A DNA stretch of 64,000 nucleotides from an uncultured Dehalococcoidia bacterium (GTDB lineage Bacteria; Chloroflexota; Dehalococcoidia; Lucifugimonadales; UBA1127). The number at the start of each line of letters is the position of its first letter. The stretch's first letter is position 1. Where the stretch lies: NCBI GenBank assembly GCA_951812285.1, contig OX638292.1, positions 480,774 to 544,773 of the forward strand, read 5' to 3'. The translations under genes and the position numbers were made by a program. The notes under the pieces were generated by a model. It was given only the letters and a program-made list of their open reading frames with translations. It was not told the DNA's origin and ran no database searches. Positions 18,585 to 27,028 of the stretch are shown here, piece after piece.

Positions 18585-19679
18585 CTACAGGCCGTACAGG
18601 GCCTTGGGATTGTCCGAAAGAATCTTGCGCATGGCGGTTTCGCTCATGCCGCCCATCTCCTTGAAGACGGAGATGGCGTCCACCTCACTCGACGGGTCGA
18701 AGTGGCCGTAGTCAGTGCCGATGACGATGTTGTCATCGCCGGCGCATTCCAGGATGTAGGGGATGTCGTCATCCGTCTGGCAGGTGACGTAGATGTTGTA
18801 CTCCTTCAGAACGTTGTCCGGGAACGGCCGGCCAGCGCCATTGTAGCGGTTCTTGGCCTCAGTGATGACCCACGGCACCCAGCCGGCCGAGGCCTCGATG
18901 AAGCCCCAGCGCAACGTCGGGAATTTCCGCGGTATCTCGCTCATGATGAGGGCGTGGCAGGAAGCGACCGTCGGGATGCGGAAGAGGCCGAAAGCGGTGC
19001 CCGGGTCGTAGGGCGAGCGCATCACGTCGACGATGCCGGGGTTGGCGTTGGCGATGTGCACGACGATGGCCATGTCCAGCCGCACGGCCTCCTCGAGGAT
19101 GGGGTAGAAGTAGGGGTCGATCATGGTGCGGTTGCCCTCGATGGGGCGCATAGTGACCGCGACGGCGCCGTGCTCCTTGGACCACTGCATCTCCTCGACT
19201 GCGGCGTCCAGGCTCATCCACGGCGGCACACACGACCAGCGCAGCCGGCCCTGGCCCTGCTGCCAGATGTCGCCCAGCCAGCGGTTCCAGCTGTGGCACA
19301 TGGCCCGCTCGATGTCGGGGCGCTCGGTGACCTGCTCTATCCAGAGCGTGTTGTGCAGCACCTGAACGTCGATGCCGAGGCGGTCCATGTCCTTCAGCCG
19401 CAGGTTGACGTCGTCCATTTCACGCGCTGCCTGGGGCGTGACGATGTTCTTGCCGGACTTTCTTGAGCGCTCCTCGAGCTCCATCTCCGAGAGGCTCTGC
19501 GGCTGGAGGCCGCGGATCTTGCCGTCGACCTGCCAGTAGCGCTTGGGCGGCGACTCCTGCGAGAAGAGGAGGTTGGGACGGAGCTGCGCCATGGATTCGT
19601 CTATGTACTCCCACGTGCGCAGGGTCTCGACCACGTGGGCGTCTGCGTCGATTACCTGGTAGCCGGTGGTTGTTGCCAT
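18585..19679 (-). CDS. amidohydrolase family 2 protein (copy B)
   Basis: A 364-residue paralogue of copy A, with the same landmarks: VIDADAHVVE, VVHIANANPG, FIEASAGWVPW and GTDYGHFDPSSE. I place the start at 19679, where GAGGGG lies 8 nt upstream; a TTG five codons earlier is inside this ribosome binding site. Identical overall length and near-identical C-termini to copy A suggest a fairly recent duplication. Confidence 0.9.
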   Translation of the reverse strand: MATTTGYQVIDADAHVVETLRTWEYIDESMAQLRPNLLFSQESPPKRYWQVDGKIRGLQPQSLSEMELEERSRKSGKNIVTPQAAREMDDVNLRLKDMDRLGIDVQVLHNTLWIEQVTERPDIERAMCHSWNRWLGDIWQQGQGRLRWSCVPPWMSLDAAVEEMQWSKEHGAVAVTMRPIEGNRTMIDPYFYPILEEAVRLDMAIVVHIANANPGIVDVMRSPYDPGTAFGLFRIPTVASCHALIMSEIPRKFPTLRWGFIEASAGWVPWVITEAKNRYNGAGRPFPDNVLKEYNIYVTCQTDDDIPYILECAGDDNIVIGTDYGHFDPSSEVDAISVFKEMGGMSETAMRKILSDNPKALYGL

Positions 19680-19748
19680 TGCGTCACCCCTCAAAACTGA
19701 ACATCCGTGCCTCGCCTCATCCCGCTCATGGGAAGGTTATGCGGAGGC

Positions 19749-20498
19749 CTACCACATGCTGGTCCCGCCGTTGACGGTAAGATTCTGCCCCGTGATGTAG
19801 TCACTGTCCTCGCTGACGAGAAAGACCATCGTGCCGGTCAGGTCGTCGGGCACCTCGCGGCGGCCGAGCAGGTTGCCGGAGTTGGGCGGGACTTGCGGCG
19901 ACTCGTCGTCCCGCCCAACGACAGCGCCGCTGGCGGTGCCGCCGGGGGCGAGGGTGTTCACGCGGATGCCGTACTGCCCCAACTCGCGAGCGAGGGCTCG
20001 GGTCAGGCCGGTGACGGCAGCCTTGCTGCTGACGTAGGCGGGTGTGCCGCTGCCACCCCAGTGCCAGATGCCGGAGCCAATGTTGATGATCTTGCCATAG
20101 CCCTGCTCCATCATCTGTGGGACGACGGCGCGGCAGCACAGGAAGATGCCCTTTACGTTGACGTTCATCACGCGGTCCCACTCCTCCATGTCCGTGTTGA
20201 GGATGGTGCGTGAGTGCAGGCCGTCAAAGAGGCCCGCGTTGTTGACGATGGCGTCAATGCGGCCGAAGCGTTCGATGGTCTGACGGGCCAGCTCCAGCGT
20301 GTCCTCCTCGCTGGAGACATCGGTGCGCAGCGACAGCACGTCTGCGCCGGCCTCCGCCACCATCTCGGCGGTCTCACTGCAGTCGCGGACGTCGCAGATG
20401 ACGACCTTTGCGCCCTCCTGGGCGGCGCGGACGGCATAGGCCTGGCCGATGTGGTGGGCGGCTCCCGTGATGATGACCACCTTGTCCTGCAAGCGCAT
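19749..20498 (-). CDS. short-chain dehydrogenase/reductase (copy A)
   Basis: A 249-residue SDR. It begins MRLQDKVVIITGAAHHIG (modified TGxxxGxG cofactor loop), then NNAGLFDG, and the catalytic Ser region NIGSGIWHWGG with Tyr-x3-Lys as YVSSKAA; the C-terminus is YITGQNLTVNGG. The residues around the Ser are unusual in having W-H-W. It is 69 nt upstream of amidohydrolase copy B on the same strand and has its own promoter (20544-20572). Likely oxidises an alcohol or dihydrodiol in the same pathway. Confidence 0.92.
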   Translation of the reverse strand: MRLQDKVVIITGAAHHIGQAYAVRAAQEGAKVVICDVRDCSETAEMVAEAGADVLSLRTDVSSEEDTLELARQTIERFGRIDAIVNNAGLFDGLHSRTILNTDMEEWDRVMNVNVKGIFLCCRAVVPQMMEQGYGKIINIGSGIWHWGGSGTPAYVSSKAAVTGLTRALARELGQYGIRVNTLAPGGTASGAVVGRDDESPQVPPNSGNLLGRREVPDDLTGTMVFLVSEDSDYITGQNLTVNGGTSMW

Positions 20499-20543
20499 GT
20501 CGCCCTCTCTTTCGCGGCAAGTGGCTGGTGCGAGGTTGCGCGT

Positions 20544-20572
20544 ATTGTACTCGCAGGTAGGCCGAGTCTCAA
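20544..20572 (-). promoter_or_regulatory. sigma-70-like promoter of SDR copy A
   Basis: On the reverse strand TTGAGA (20572-20567), 17-nt spacer, TACAAT (20549-20544). Both boxes match consensus at 5 of 6 positions. The expected start of transcription is about 39 nt before the ATG at 20498. The same two boxes with the same spacing precede SDR copy B. Confidence 0.65.
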
Positions 20573-20636
20573 GCCCGCGCGTGGGCGCGTGTGATGCCCT
20601 TCGACGAGATTGGGGCGAAAGGATGCCGGCGAGGAC

Positions 20637-21386
20637 CTAGTACATGGCGGCGCCGCCGTTGACGGTGAGCATCTGGCCGGTGATGTAGTCGCTGTCCTCC
20701 GAGGCGAGGAAGACGACTGTGCCGGTGAGGTCCTCGGAGACTTCGCGGCGGCCGAGGACGTTGGGAGAGGGAGGAGGAGTCTGGGGGGCGCGCTCGTCGC
20801 GGGTGACGACGGCGCCGCTGTTGGTGCCGCCTGGCGCGATGGTGTTGACCTTGATGTTGTCGGCGCCGAGTTCGCGAGCCAACGCCCGGGTCAGGCCAGT
20901 GACGGCCGCCTTTGAGGCCACGTAGTGGGGAATGCCGGAGCCGCCGAAGAACCAGATGGACGAGCCGATGTTGATGATCTTGCCTCCGCCCTGCTCGCGC
21001 ATGTAGGGGATGACGGCCCGGGAGCAGAGGAAGATGCCTTTCACGTTGACGTCCATGACCCTGTCCCACTCGTCAAGGTCGACTTCCAGCATGGAGCGGG
21101 CGGTCAGGCCGTCGTAGATGCCGGCGTTGTTGACGATGCAGTCGATGCGGCCAAAGCGCTCGACCGCCTTGCGGGCCATCTCGAGGGTGTCCTCCTCGTT
21201 GGCGACGTCGGTGTGGAGGGCGAGGACTTCTGCGCCGGCCTCGATGCACATCTCGGCGGTGTTGCCGCAGTCGCGGATGTCGCAGATGACGAGCTTGGCG
21301 CCCTCCTGGGCGCAGCGGAGGGCGTACGCCTGGCCGATGTGGTGGGCGGCCCCCGTGATGATGATCACCTTGTCCTGCAAGCGCAT
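20637..21386 (-). CDS. short-chain dehydrogenase/reductase (copy B)
   Basis: A 249-residue SDR with the same length and organisation as copy A: MRLQDKVIIITGAAHHIG, NNAGIYDG, NIGSSIWFFGG, catalytic YVASKAA and a YITGQMLTVNGG end. The start is set at 21386, where GAGGG lies 4 nt upstream and where it aligns with copy A; a longer frame from 21452 runs through the promoter. This and copy A form the third paralogue pair in the cluster. Confidence 0.92.
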   Translation of the reverse strand: MRLQDKVIIITGAAHHIGQAYALRCAQEGAKLVICDIRDCGNTAEMCIEAGAEVLALHTDVANEEDTLEMARKAVERFGRIDCIVNNAGIYDGLTARSMLEVDLDEWDRVMDVNVKGIFLCSRAVIPYMREQGGGKIINIGSSIWFFGGSGIPHYVASKAAVTGLTRALARELGADNIKVNTIAPGGTNSGAVVTRDERAPQTPPPSPNVLGRREVSEDLTGTVVFLASEDSDYITGQMLTVNGGAAMY

Positions 21387-21431
21387 GTCGCCCTCACTCT
21401 TGATGAAATTGGCAATCGCTGGTTTGCGCGC

Positions 21432-21460
21432 ATTGTAGCCGCGTCGAGCCACTGTCTCAA
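21432..21460 (-). promoter_or_regulatory. sigma-70-like promoter of SDR copy B
   Basis: On the reverse strand TTGAGA (21460-21455), 17-nt spacer, TACAAT (21437-21432), identical boxes to the promoter of copy A. The sequence between -10 and ATG also resembles that upstream of copy A, so promoter and gene were duplicated together. Confidence 0.65.
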
Positions 21461-21490
21461 ACAGGCCAGCATTGGTCGGGCGAGAGTCAA

Positions 21491-21522
21491 CAGCCGGTCC
21501 GAGCGCTCGCTCAGACCGGCTG
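21491..21522. terminator. hairpin downstream of the CcdA-like gene
   Basis: Arms 21491-21499 (CAGCCGGTC) and 21514-21522 (GACCGGCTG) pair fully; the loop holds a further short dyad CGAGCGCTCG. It lies 18 bases beyond the stop of the reverse-strand gene at 21540 and upstream of the SDR copy B promoter, so it insulates the two units. Confidence 0.6.
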
Positions 21523-21539
21523 TATCCAATGAGTCAGTG

Positions 21540-22436
21540 CTAGAGCAGGTCGAGGCCGAGGGTGAGCCAGTAGAAGACGATGTAGGAGCCTGCCAGCAGC
21601 ATGATGGCTGCGCTGACCGGCTGGATGTACGGCAGGGCCTTGCGCAGCCCACCGACCATCGCTCCCTTGAACACCGCCATGCCGAGGGTCAGGATGAGGA
21701 TGACGGAGCCCATGCCGAGGCCGTAGAGGATGAACTGCCCGAGGGCGGTGGTGAAGCTGGTGGTCGTACCGAAGCCCACCACGGCGATGAAGATGGGCAG
21801 TGTGCAGCTCAGGGACGCCGTGCCGTAGCTGAGGCCGAAGAGGAAGAAGCTCTTGAAGTTGACCTGGCGCGCGTCGCCCATGTGTGCGGCTGCTCGGCTG
21901 AAGGCGCCGATGTTTATCTTGCCGCCCAGCATTATCCACGCACCCGTGAACGCGAGCACGATGCCGATGATGAGCCCCAGCCAGGGAATGACCGACCGAA
22001 TGGCGGTCAGACCGGCGGAGAGGACGATGCCCACCGAGCCGAAGAGAAGCAGCATGCCGGCGGTGACCAGCATGCCGACGATGAACGCCTGACGCAACTT
22101 GCTCGGTATGGAGGCTGGACCCTCGGCCGAATCGGCTGCGCCGATGTAGAGGCCGAGGTACGCGGGCAGCATCGCGAATCCGCACGGGTTCACGGTCGAG
22201 ACCATGCCGGCCGCGAAGGTGAAGCCAAAGATGCCGACGTTGTCCAACTTGTCGCCGGACATCCCGGAAAGACCTTCAATGAAACCGTTAATGCCGCCCG
22301 TTGCCTCGGCGCCCGAGCCGGAGAGGAAGGCGCCCACGGTGGCGATGCCAACGGCGGCACTGCCCACCAGCATGGGAAGGAACACGCCTCGGAACCACGG
22401 GGCCTTGTACCATTCTGACTGCGTTGTTGCGTCCAT
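21540..22436 (-). CDS. CcdA/DsbD-like transmembrane thiol-redox protein
   Basis: A 298-residue inner-membrane protein with an N-terminal helix and a six-helix CcdA/DsbD-beta core. The two signature Cys are in STVNPCGFAMLPAYLG and TASLSCTLPIFI. Such proteins carry electrons from cytoplasmic thioredoxin across the membrane to reduce extracytoplasmic disulfides, for example in cytochrome c maturation. The N-terminal ~70 residues before the NPC helix are longer than in minimal CcdA. No thioredoxin-like partner is adjacent. A near-perfect -10 (TATAAT) lies upstream. Confidence 0.88.
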   Translation of the reverse strand: MDATTQSEWYKAPWFRGVFLPMLVGSAAVGIATVGAFLSGSGAEATGGINGFIEGLSGMSGDKLDNVGIFGFTFAAGMVSTVNPCGFAMLPAYLGLYIGAADSAEGPASIPSKLRQAFIVGMLVTAGMLLLFGSVGIVLSAGLTAIRSVIPWLGLIIGIVLAFTGAWIMLGGKINIGAFSRAAAHMGDARQVNFKSFFLFGLSYGTASLSCTLPIFIAVVGFGTTTSFTTALGQFILYGLGMGSVILILTLGMAVFKGAMVGGLRKALPYIQPVSAAIMLLAGSYIVFYWLTLGLDLL

Positions 22437-22462
22437 TACGTACCCTCCAATGTCCTACCTTC

Positions 22463-22468
22463 ATTATA
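22463..22468 (-). promoter_or_regulatory. -10 box of the CcdA-like gene
   Basis: A perfect TATAAT on the reverse strand, 26 bases before the ATG at 22436, with GGAGGG between. The -35 region is poor (three matches at 17-nt spacing). Confidence 0.45.
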
Positions 22469-22570
22469 TGACGGCACATAAGGGACGTGATATGCCCCAG
22501 AGTTGCGTCCTGCACTTCGGGTCCGGGGGTGTTCCAGAGGCCTCGCTTTGCCGCTGGCGCTGGGCGAGAG

Positions 22571-22576
22571 TAAACT
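22571..22576 (+). promoter_or_regulatory. -10 box implying a leaderless MFS mRNA
   Basis: TAAACT at 22571-22576 with TTGCCG 17 nt upstream. Transcription would begin at about 22583-22585, on or next to the ATG at 22585. The only purine-rich stretch, GGAGGG at 22578-22583, is one base from the ATG and too close to act as a normal ribosome binding site. Confidence 0.4.
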
Positions 22577-22584
22577 CGGAGGGT

Positions 22585-24030
22585 ATGGCTGCTACGAATC
22601 CGAACGCCTCAGCCACCACGAGCCCCCGCGCGAGCTTCGTCTCGACGTGGCTGCCGCTCGGCCTTGCGGCGATGTGCACGCTGGTGTTCACGATGGACGG
22701 CTCGATGAACATCATCGCGCTGCCCGCCATCGCGTCCGAGTTCCATGCCTCCCCCGCCGGCGCGGTGTGGGTGGCCGTCGTCCTCCAATTCATGATCCTT
22801 GGGCTGGCGCTGCCTGTGGGCTCGCTGTCGGCGGGGTTCGGCCGGCGTCGACTGTTCGCGATTGGGCTTGGCATCTTCCTCATTGGGTTGGTGGCCTCGT
22901 ACCTGTCGCCGAACCTGCCAATGCTCATCGCGGGGCGGGCGGTGCAGGGGCTGGGGTGCGCGCTCTTTCTCTCGACGCGCAACGCCATCGGTATGGGTGG
23001 CTTTCCTGAGCACCGGCGCGGGATGGCATTGGGCGTCATCATCGCTGCCGTAGGCATCGGCGCCGGTACTGGCCCCCTGCTGGGCGGCCAACTGATCGAC
23101 ACATTCGGGTGGCGCTCCATCTACGTTGCGGTGGCGCCCCTCGCGGTTGCGACGACTCTGTTGGCTGTCATCTTCCTGCGCCGGGAGCAGCGTCTGCCGC
23201 TGGCGAACTTCGACTTCCTCGGCGCGGGGCTCGTCTTTGTCGGGCTGGCCTCGCTAATGGTGGCGCTGAACCGCACGGCGGACTGGGGCGTCACCTCGGT
23301 GGGCGTAGTCGGGCTGGCGATTGCCGGCGTGGTCGGGGTGGCCCTGTTTGCCTGGCAGCAGGCGCGCGCCACGACGCCGGTGCTGGAGCTTGGCATTTTC
23401 CGCAGCCCGGCGGTCGTCGTGACGAGCCTGTGCCTAGTGCTGCAGGTCATGGGACAGAGCGCTGCGACGCTGGTGCTGCCCTTCTTCATGGTGCACGCAC
23501 TTGGCATGAGCGCGACGTTATCCGGAATCCTCTTCGCGATAGCCCCTGCCTTCATGTTCGCGGGGAGCACCGTGGCCGGACGCCTGTCCGACCGCATTGG
23601 TGCGGGCCCGATCATGGCTTTGGGCATGGTGGGGCAGGTCTCGGGGGCGGTGGTGCTGCTCATGCTGAACGAGACGTCGGCGCCGTATCTGATCGCCGTG
23701 GCGCTGGGGCTCATGGGCGCGGGTTCCGGATTCCTGCAGACCTCGGCGGGCGCCGCGCAGATGAACGCGGTGCCGCCGGCGCACATCGGCATGGCGTCCG
23801 CGCTGTTCATCGGGCTAATCATGCTGGCGGCGACCGTCGGTGGGACGCTGGGCGGCATCCTGATGAGCACGGGCGACATCGAAACCGTGGGCGCGGCGCA
23901 GGTCGCCGAGTCCTACCACCGCGTCGCCTGGACAGGCATCGTCATCCTGCTGGCTGGCATGGCCGGCTCGGTGTACTACTGGGTCGGCAGCAGGGGGGCG
24001 TGGCGCGCCAGAGCCGAGGCGGCCGTCTAG
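22585..24030 (+). CDS. MFS drug exporter, DHA2 (EmrB/QacA) type
   Basis: A 481-residue major facilitator with about 14 membrane segments. Motif A variant SLSAGFGRRRLFAIG after helix 2, early acidic residue in FTMDGSMNIIALPAI (helix 1), motif C GIGAGTGPLLGGQLID in helix 5. This pattern is that of DHA2 proton antiporters exporting hydrophobic compounds. The start at 22585 is preferred to upstream in-frame starts, which lie antisense to the ccdA-like gene. Converges with the aminotransferase gene (1-base gap). Confidence 0.88.
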   Translation: MAATNPNASATTSPRASFVSTWLPLGLAAMCTLVFTMDGSMNIIALPAIASEFHASPAGAVWVAVVLQFMILGLALPVGSLSAGFGRRRLFAIGLGIFLIGLVASYLSPNLPMLIAGRAVQGLGCALFLSTRNAIGMGGFPEHRRGMALGVIIAAVGIGAGTGPLLGGQLIDTFGWRSIYVAVAPLAVATTLLAVIFLRREQRLPLANFDFLGAGLVFVGLASLMVALNRTADWGVTSVGVVGLAIAGVVGVALFAWQQARATTPVLELGIFRSPAVVVTSLCLVLQVMGQSAATLVLPFFMVHALGMSATLSGILFAIAPAFMFAGSTVAGRLSDRIGAGPIMALGMVGQVSGAVVLLMLNETSAPYLIAVALGLMGAGSGFLQTSAGAAQMNAVPPAHIGMASALFIGLIMLAATVGGTLGGILMSTGDIETVGAAQVAESYHRVAWTGIVILLAGMAGSVYYWVGSRGAWRARAEAAV

Positions 24031-24031
24031 C

Positions 24032-25198
24032 CTACAACGACTCCACCATGTCGCGCAGCCGCTCAATCGCCTTCTGGATGTTCTCGATGGAGTTGGCGTA
24101 CGAGAGCCGCACGCAATCGTTGCCGTAGTCGCCGAACGCGCTGCCCGAAAGCACCGCCACCCCCGCCTCCTGGAGCGCCCTCGCCTCGAACTCGCCGCTG
24201 CTGAGGCCTGTGCCACTGATGCTGGGGAAGGCGTAGAAGGCGCCCTCGGGCATCGGGCAGGTGACGCCGGGGATGCTGCGCAGGCCCTCCACCACGACGT
24301 CGCGGCGCTTCAGGAACTCCTCCCGCATGGCGCTGACGGTGTCCTGTGGGCCCTCGAGAGCGGCGATGATTGCCATCTGGGAGAAGGCGTTGGCGCACGA
24401 GACGCTGTTCACGGCAAGCTTCGTCACCCCTTCGACGAGGGACTGCGGGAAGACGCCGTAGCCGAGGCGCCAGCCGGTCATCGCATAGCTCTTCGAGAGG
24501 CCGTCCAGGATGATGGTGCGGTCCTGCATGCCGGGCATGGACGCGATGCTGACGTGGGAGCCGGTGTAGAGCAGGTCCTTGTAGACCTCGTCCGAGAGCA
24601 CGTAGGCGTCCGAGCGGTCACGCACGATCTCCGTGATGGCGGCGATCTCCTCAGGCGAGAGGACGGAGCCGCACGGGTTGTGGGGCGAGTTCAAGATGAC
24701 GAGGCGGGTGTTCTCGTTGACCAGCGAGGCGAACTCGTCGAGGTCCGGGTGGTAGTCTAGCTCGCCGCGCAGGGGCATGGGGACGGGTTTGGCGCCGCAG
24801 AAGTTCACCATGGATGCGTAGATGGGGAAGCCGGGGTCCGGGTAGATGACCTCGGCGCCGGGCTCCGCGAGGGCGAGGAGCGTGAAGAACATGATGGGCT
24901 TGGCGCCGGGCGTGATGATGACCTGCTGCCAGTCGTGCTCGAGACCGCGGCGCTCGCCGGCGTTGCGGGCGACGGCCTGGCGGACCTCGGTGATGCCGGC
25001 GGAGGGGACGTAGTGCGTGTAGCCGGCGTTGAGGGCATCGATTGCGGCGGCCTTGATGTGGGGCGCCGTCTCGAAGTCGGGCTCGCCGATCTCGAGGTGG
25101 ATGACGTCGACGCCCTGGGCCTCGAGGGCCTTGGCCCTGGCGAGCACCTCAAAGGCGGACTCCGTCCCCAACCGGCCCATGCGGTCCGCGAGTTCCAT
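24032..25198 (-). CDS. PLP-dependent aminotransferase, class I/II
   Basis: A 388-residue fold-type I aminotransferase of the aspartate/aromatic subgroup. Conserved parts: HLEIGEPDFET, NSPHNPCGSVL with the PLP-contacting Asn, LSDEVYKDL, and GLSKSYAMTGWRLGY with the Schiff-base Lys; the C-terminal VRLSYAN Arg binds the substrate carboxylate. Donor and acceptor cannot be given from sequence. The stop is one base from the stop of the MFS gene. Confidence 0.92.
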   Translation of the reverse strand: MELADRMGRLGTESAFEVLARAKALEAQGVDVIHLEIGEPDFETAPHIKAAAIDALNAGYTHYVPSAGITEVRQAVARNAGERRGLEHDWQQVIITPGAKPIMFFTLLALAEPGAEVIYPDPGFPIYASMVNFCGAKPVPMPLRGELDYHPDLDEFASLVNENTRLVILNSPHNPCGSVLSPEEIAAITEIVRDRSDAYVLSDEVYKDLLYTGSHVSIASMPGMQDRTIILDGLSKSYAMTGWRLGYGVFPQSLVEGVTKLAVNSVSCANAFSQMAIIAALEGPQDTVSAMREEFLKRRDVVVEGLRSIPGVTCPMPEGAFYAFPSISGTGLSSGEFEARALQEAGVAVLSGSAFGDYGNDCVRLSYANSIENIQKAIERLRDMVESL

Positions 25199-25348
25199 GG
25201 CGCGACCCCCAATGCGTCAATGTGCGAAGGAGCAATGTCCCCTATCTAGGGTACAGGGAGATGGCATGAGCGTACCAGCCAGCGAGAGAATTGGCCTATC
25301 GCTTGGGTGCGGAGCCATTACCGGCGCACTACTGTCTTCTGATTCTTA

Positions 25349-25810
25349 CTACGTGAGCCTCGTCAGGAGATCAGCGAGGCTGGCGTCGGCGGGGAGGAAG
25401 CCGTCCCACTCGGTGACGCCGCCGGAGCCGTCGGGCAAGTTCATGACGAACTGGATGGGAGCGCCTTCCGGTGGGACCATCAGCACGAGTTCCTCGCCGG
25501 ACGCGCCGTCCCAGTCTACTTCAACGCTGCCGTCGACCACGGGCGCAACGAACGGCTCGCCGATGCGGTTGCCATAGAGGCGGTCGGCGAGGAGGAGCAG
25601 GCAGGCGGCTGAGTTGATGGCGGCCTGGGGGATGGGGAGGCTGTCGTCGTCGCGCCAGCCAAAGCCCAGCTTCGCGAAGAGGGACAGTCGCTCGGCGGCG
25701 TCGGCGTTGACCTCGCGCAGGGCGGCGAGCGGGTCGGTGACATCGAGGCCGGCCGCGACCGCCGGGTCTCCGGCGGGGCCGAGGAGCCGCTCGAAGTCGG
25801 CGGCGTTCAC
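25349..25810 (-). CDS. conserved-looking hypothetical protein, 153 residues
   Basis: Not recognised. An acidic soluble protein with a helical N-terminal half (LLGPAGDPAVAAGL, NADAAERLSLFAKLGFGW) and a beta-rich C-terminal half (VEVDWDG, ELVLMVPPEG, IQFVMNLPDG). The start is 9 nt after the stop of the amidohydrolase gene, so it is probably the last gene of that transcript. Codon use is like its neighbours. Confidence 0.6.
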   Translation of the reverse strand: MNAADFERLLGPAGDPAVAAGLDVTDPLAALREVNADAAERLSLFAKLGFGWRDDDSLPIPQAAINSAACLLLLADRLYGNRIGEPFVAPVVDGSVEVDWDGASGEELVLMVPPEGAPIQFVMNLPDGSGGVTEWDGFLPADASLADLLTRLT

Positions 25811-25819
25811 CGTGGCCCG

Positions 25820-27028
25820 CTACACCGTGATCCGGTTGCAGAGGCGGAGGGCATTCTCGCCCAGGATCTTGCGCTTGGCGGTGTCCGTGATGGTCTCCCA
25901 CTCGGCTACCTGGCTGACGGCCTCGGGCCACGCGGTGTCGCCGTGGGGCCAGTCGGAGGCGAAGAGCAGGACGTCCTCACCGACGCGTTGGACGACGTAG
26001 TCGAGCGTCGACTCCCAGGTGTCGATGCCGTGGAAGTACTGGCCGCTCTTGCGGACGATCTCGCTGGGCATCTGCTTGAGCATCGGCACGTGGCCGGGCG
26101 ACATGATGTAGTGGGCATCGAACCGGTCGAGCACTGACGGGAGCCAGCCGGCCGCAGTCTCGACCACCGCGACACGGAGGCGGGGGAAGCGGCTGAGGAC
26201 GGCGCCGCCGACCAGCGCGCCCATCGAGGCCATTCCGGCCCAGGGGTTGGAGAGGCCGTGCTGCAGGAACCAGGTGCCCTGCAGGTCAAAAGTGCCGGGC
26301 TGGTAGGGCGGGCGCGCCGTGCCGCCGTGGATGAGGATGGGCAGGTCCAGGTCCTGCGCCACCTGGTAGATGGGCATCAGCGCGGGGTCGTCGAGGAGCA
26401 TGTTGTTGGGGCCGTTTGGGGGCATGTAGATGCCGACCATGGTCTTGTCCTCGGCCCAGCGGCGGATCTCCTCGCACGCTTCGAGGGGGTCGCGCATGCT
26501 GGCGACAACCGTCCACTTGAGGCGGTCCGGCGCCTGGGCGGAGAAGTCGTGGACCCAGCGGTGGTAGGCGCGGTAGAGGGCGCTCTCGAAGCCGATGTCG
26601 TGGAGCGCGCAGTAGCTGGACACGTGGGTGGGGAAGATGACGTCGACGTCGACGTGTGAGTCGTCCATGCCCTGGAGGCGGGCCTTGTAGTCCCAGCTGA
26701 CGGACTGGTCGATGGCGCGGAGCTCGCCGCGCTCGGGGCGGCCGAAGTTCCGGCGGCCGCCGGTGTGCTGCAGGATGAACTCGCGGCCAACGCTGCCGAA
26801 GCCGTCATGGTCGCCCATGGGGTTGTCGGAGACGATGGGGGCGACGACGGCGTAGCGGCTGGAGGCGATGGCGGCGCCGACGCCCTTCTCGGCGTTGGAG
26901 TCCAGCGCGTGCTTCATCCGGGCGAACTTGTCGCGGTAGTCGGCGTCGATGTAGTCGCCGTAGATCTTGGCGGGCTCCTCCCGCACGTGGGAGTCCATGT
27001 CGACGACGGTCCAGCCGTTCCAGGCCAT
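25820..27028 (-). CDS. amidohydrolase family 2 protein (third homologue)
   Basis: A 402-residue metal-dependent hydrolase/decarboxylase. It begins WTVVDMDSHVREE (D-x-H metal site), has DLPILIHGGTARPP with a metal His and VVETAAGWLPSVLDRFD, and ends with LFASDWPHGDTAWPEAV, where the catalytic Asp lies. It is more distant from the pair at 17464-19679 than they are from each other. The start at 27028 follows AAGGTG; an upstream in-frame ATG at 27091 lacks a ribosome binding site. A TACAAT -10-like box at 27074-27069 (reverse) could drive it. Confidence 0.88.
   Translation of the reverse strand: MAWNGWTVVDMDSHVREEPAKIYGDYIDADYRDKFARMKHALDSNAEKGVGAAIASSRYAVVAPIVSDNPMGDHDGFGSVGREFILQHTGGRRNFGRPERGELRAIDQSVSWDYKARLQGMDDSHVDVDVIFPTHVSSYCALHDIGFESALYRAYHRWVHDFSAQAPDRLKWTVVASMRDPLEACEEIRRWAEDKTMVGIYMPPNGPNNMLLDDPALMPIYQVAQDLDLPILIHGGTARPPYQPGTFDLQGTWFLQHGLSNPWAGMASMGALVGGAVLSRFPRLRVAVVETAAGWLPSVLDRFDAHYIMSPGHVPMLKQMPSEIVRKSGQYFHGIDTWESTLDYVVQRVGEDVLLFASDWPHGDTAWPEAVSQVAEWETITDTAKRKILGENALRLCNRITV

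Noticed and set aside
20925-22418. 497-codon forward open frame
   Set aside because: Antisense to SDR copy B and the CcdA-like gene; low-complexity composition.
22204-22584. N-terminal extension of the MFS protein
   Set aside because: It would be antisense to the CcdA-like gene and has no signal; the family start fits 22585.
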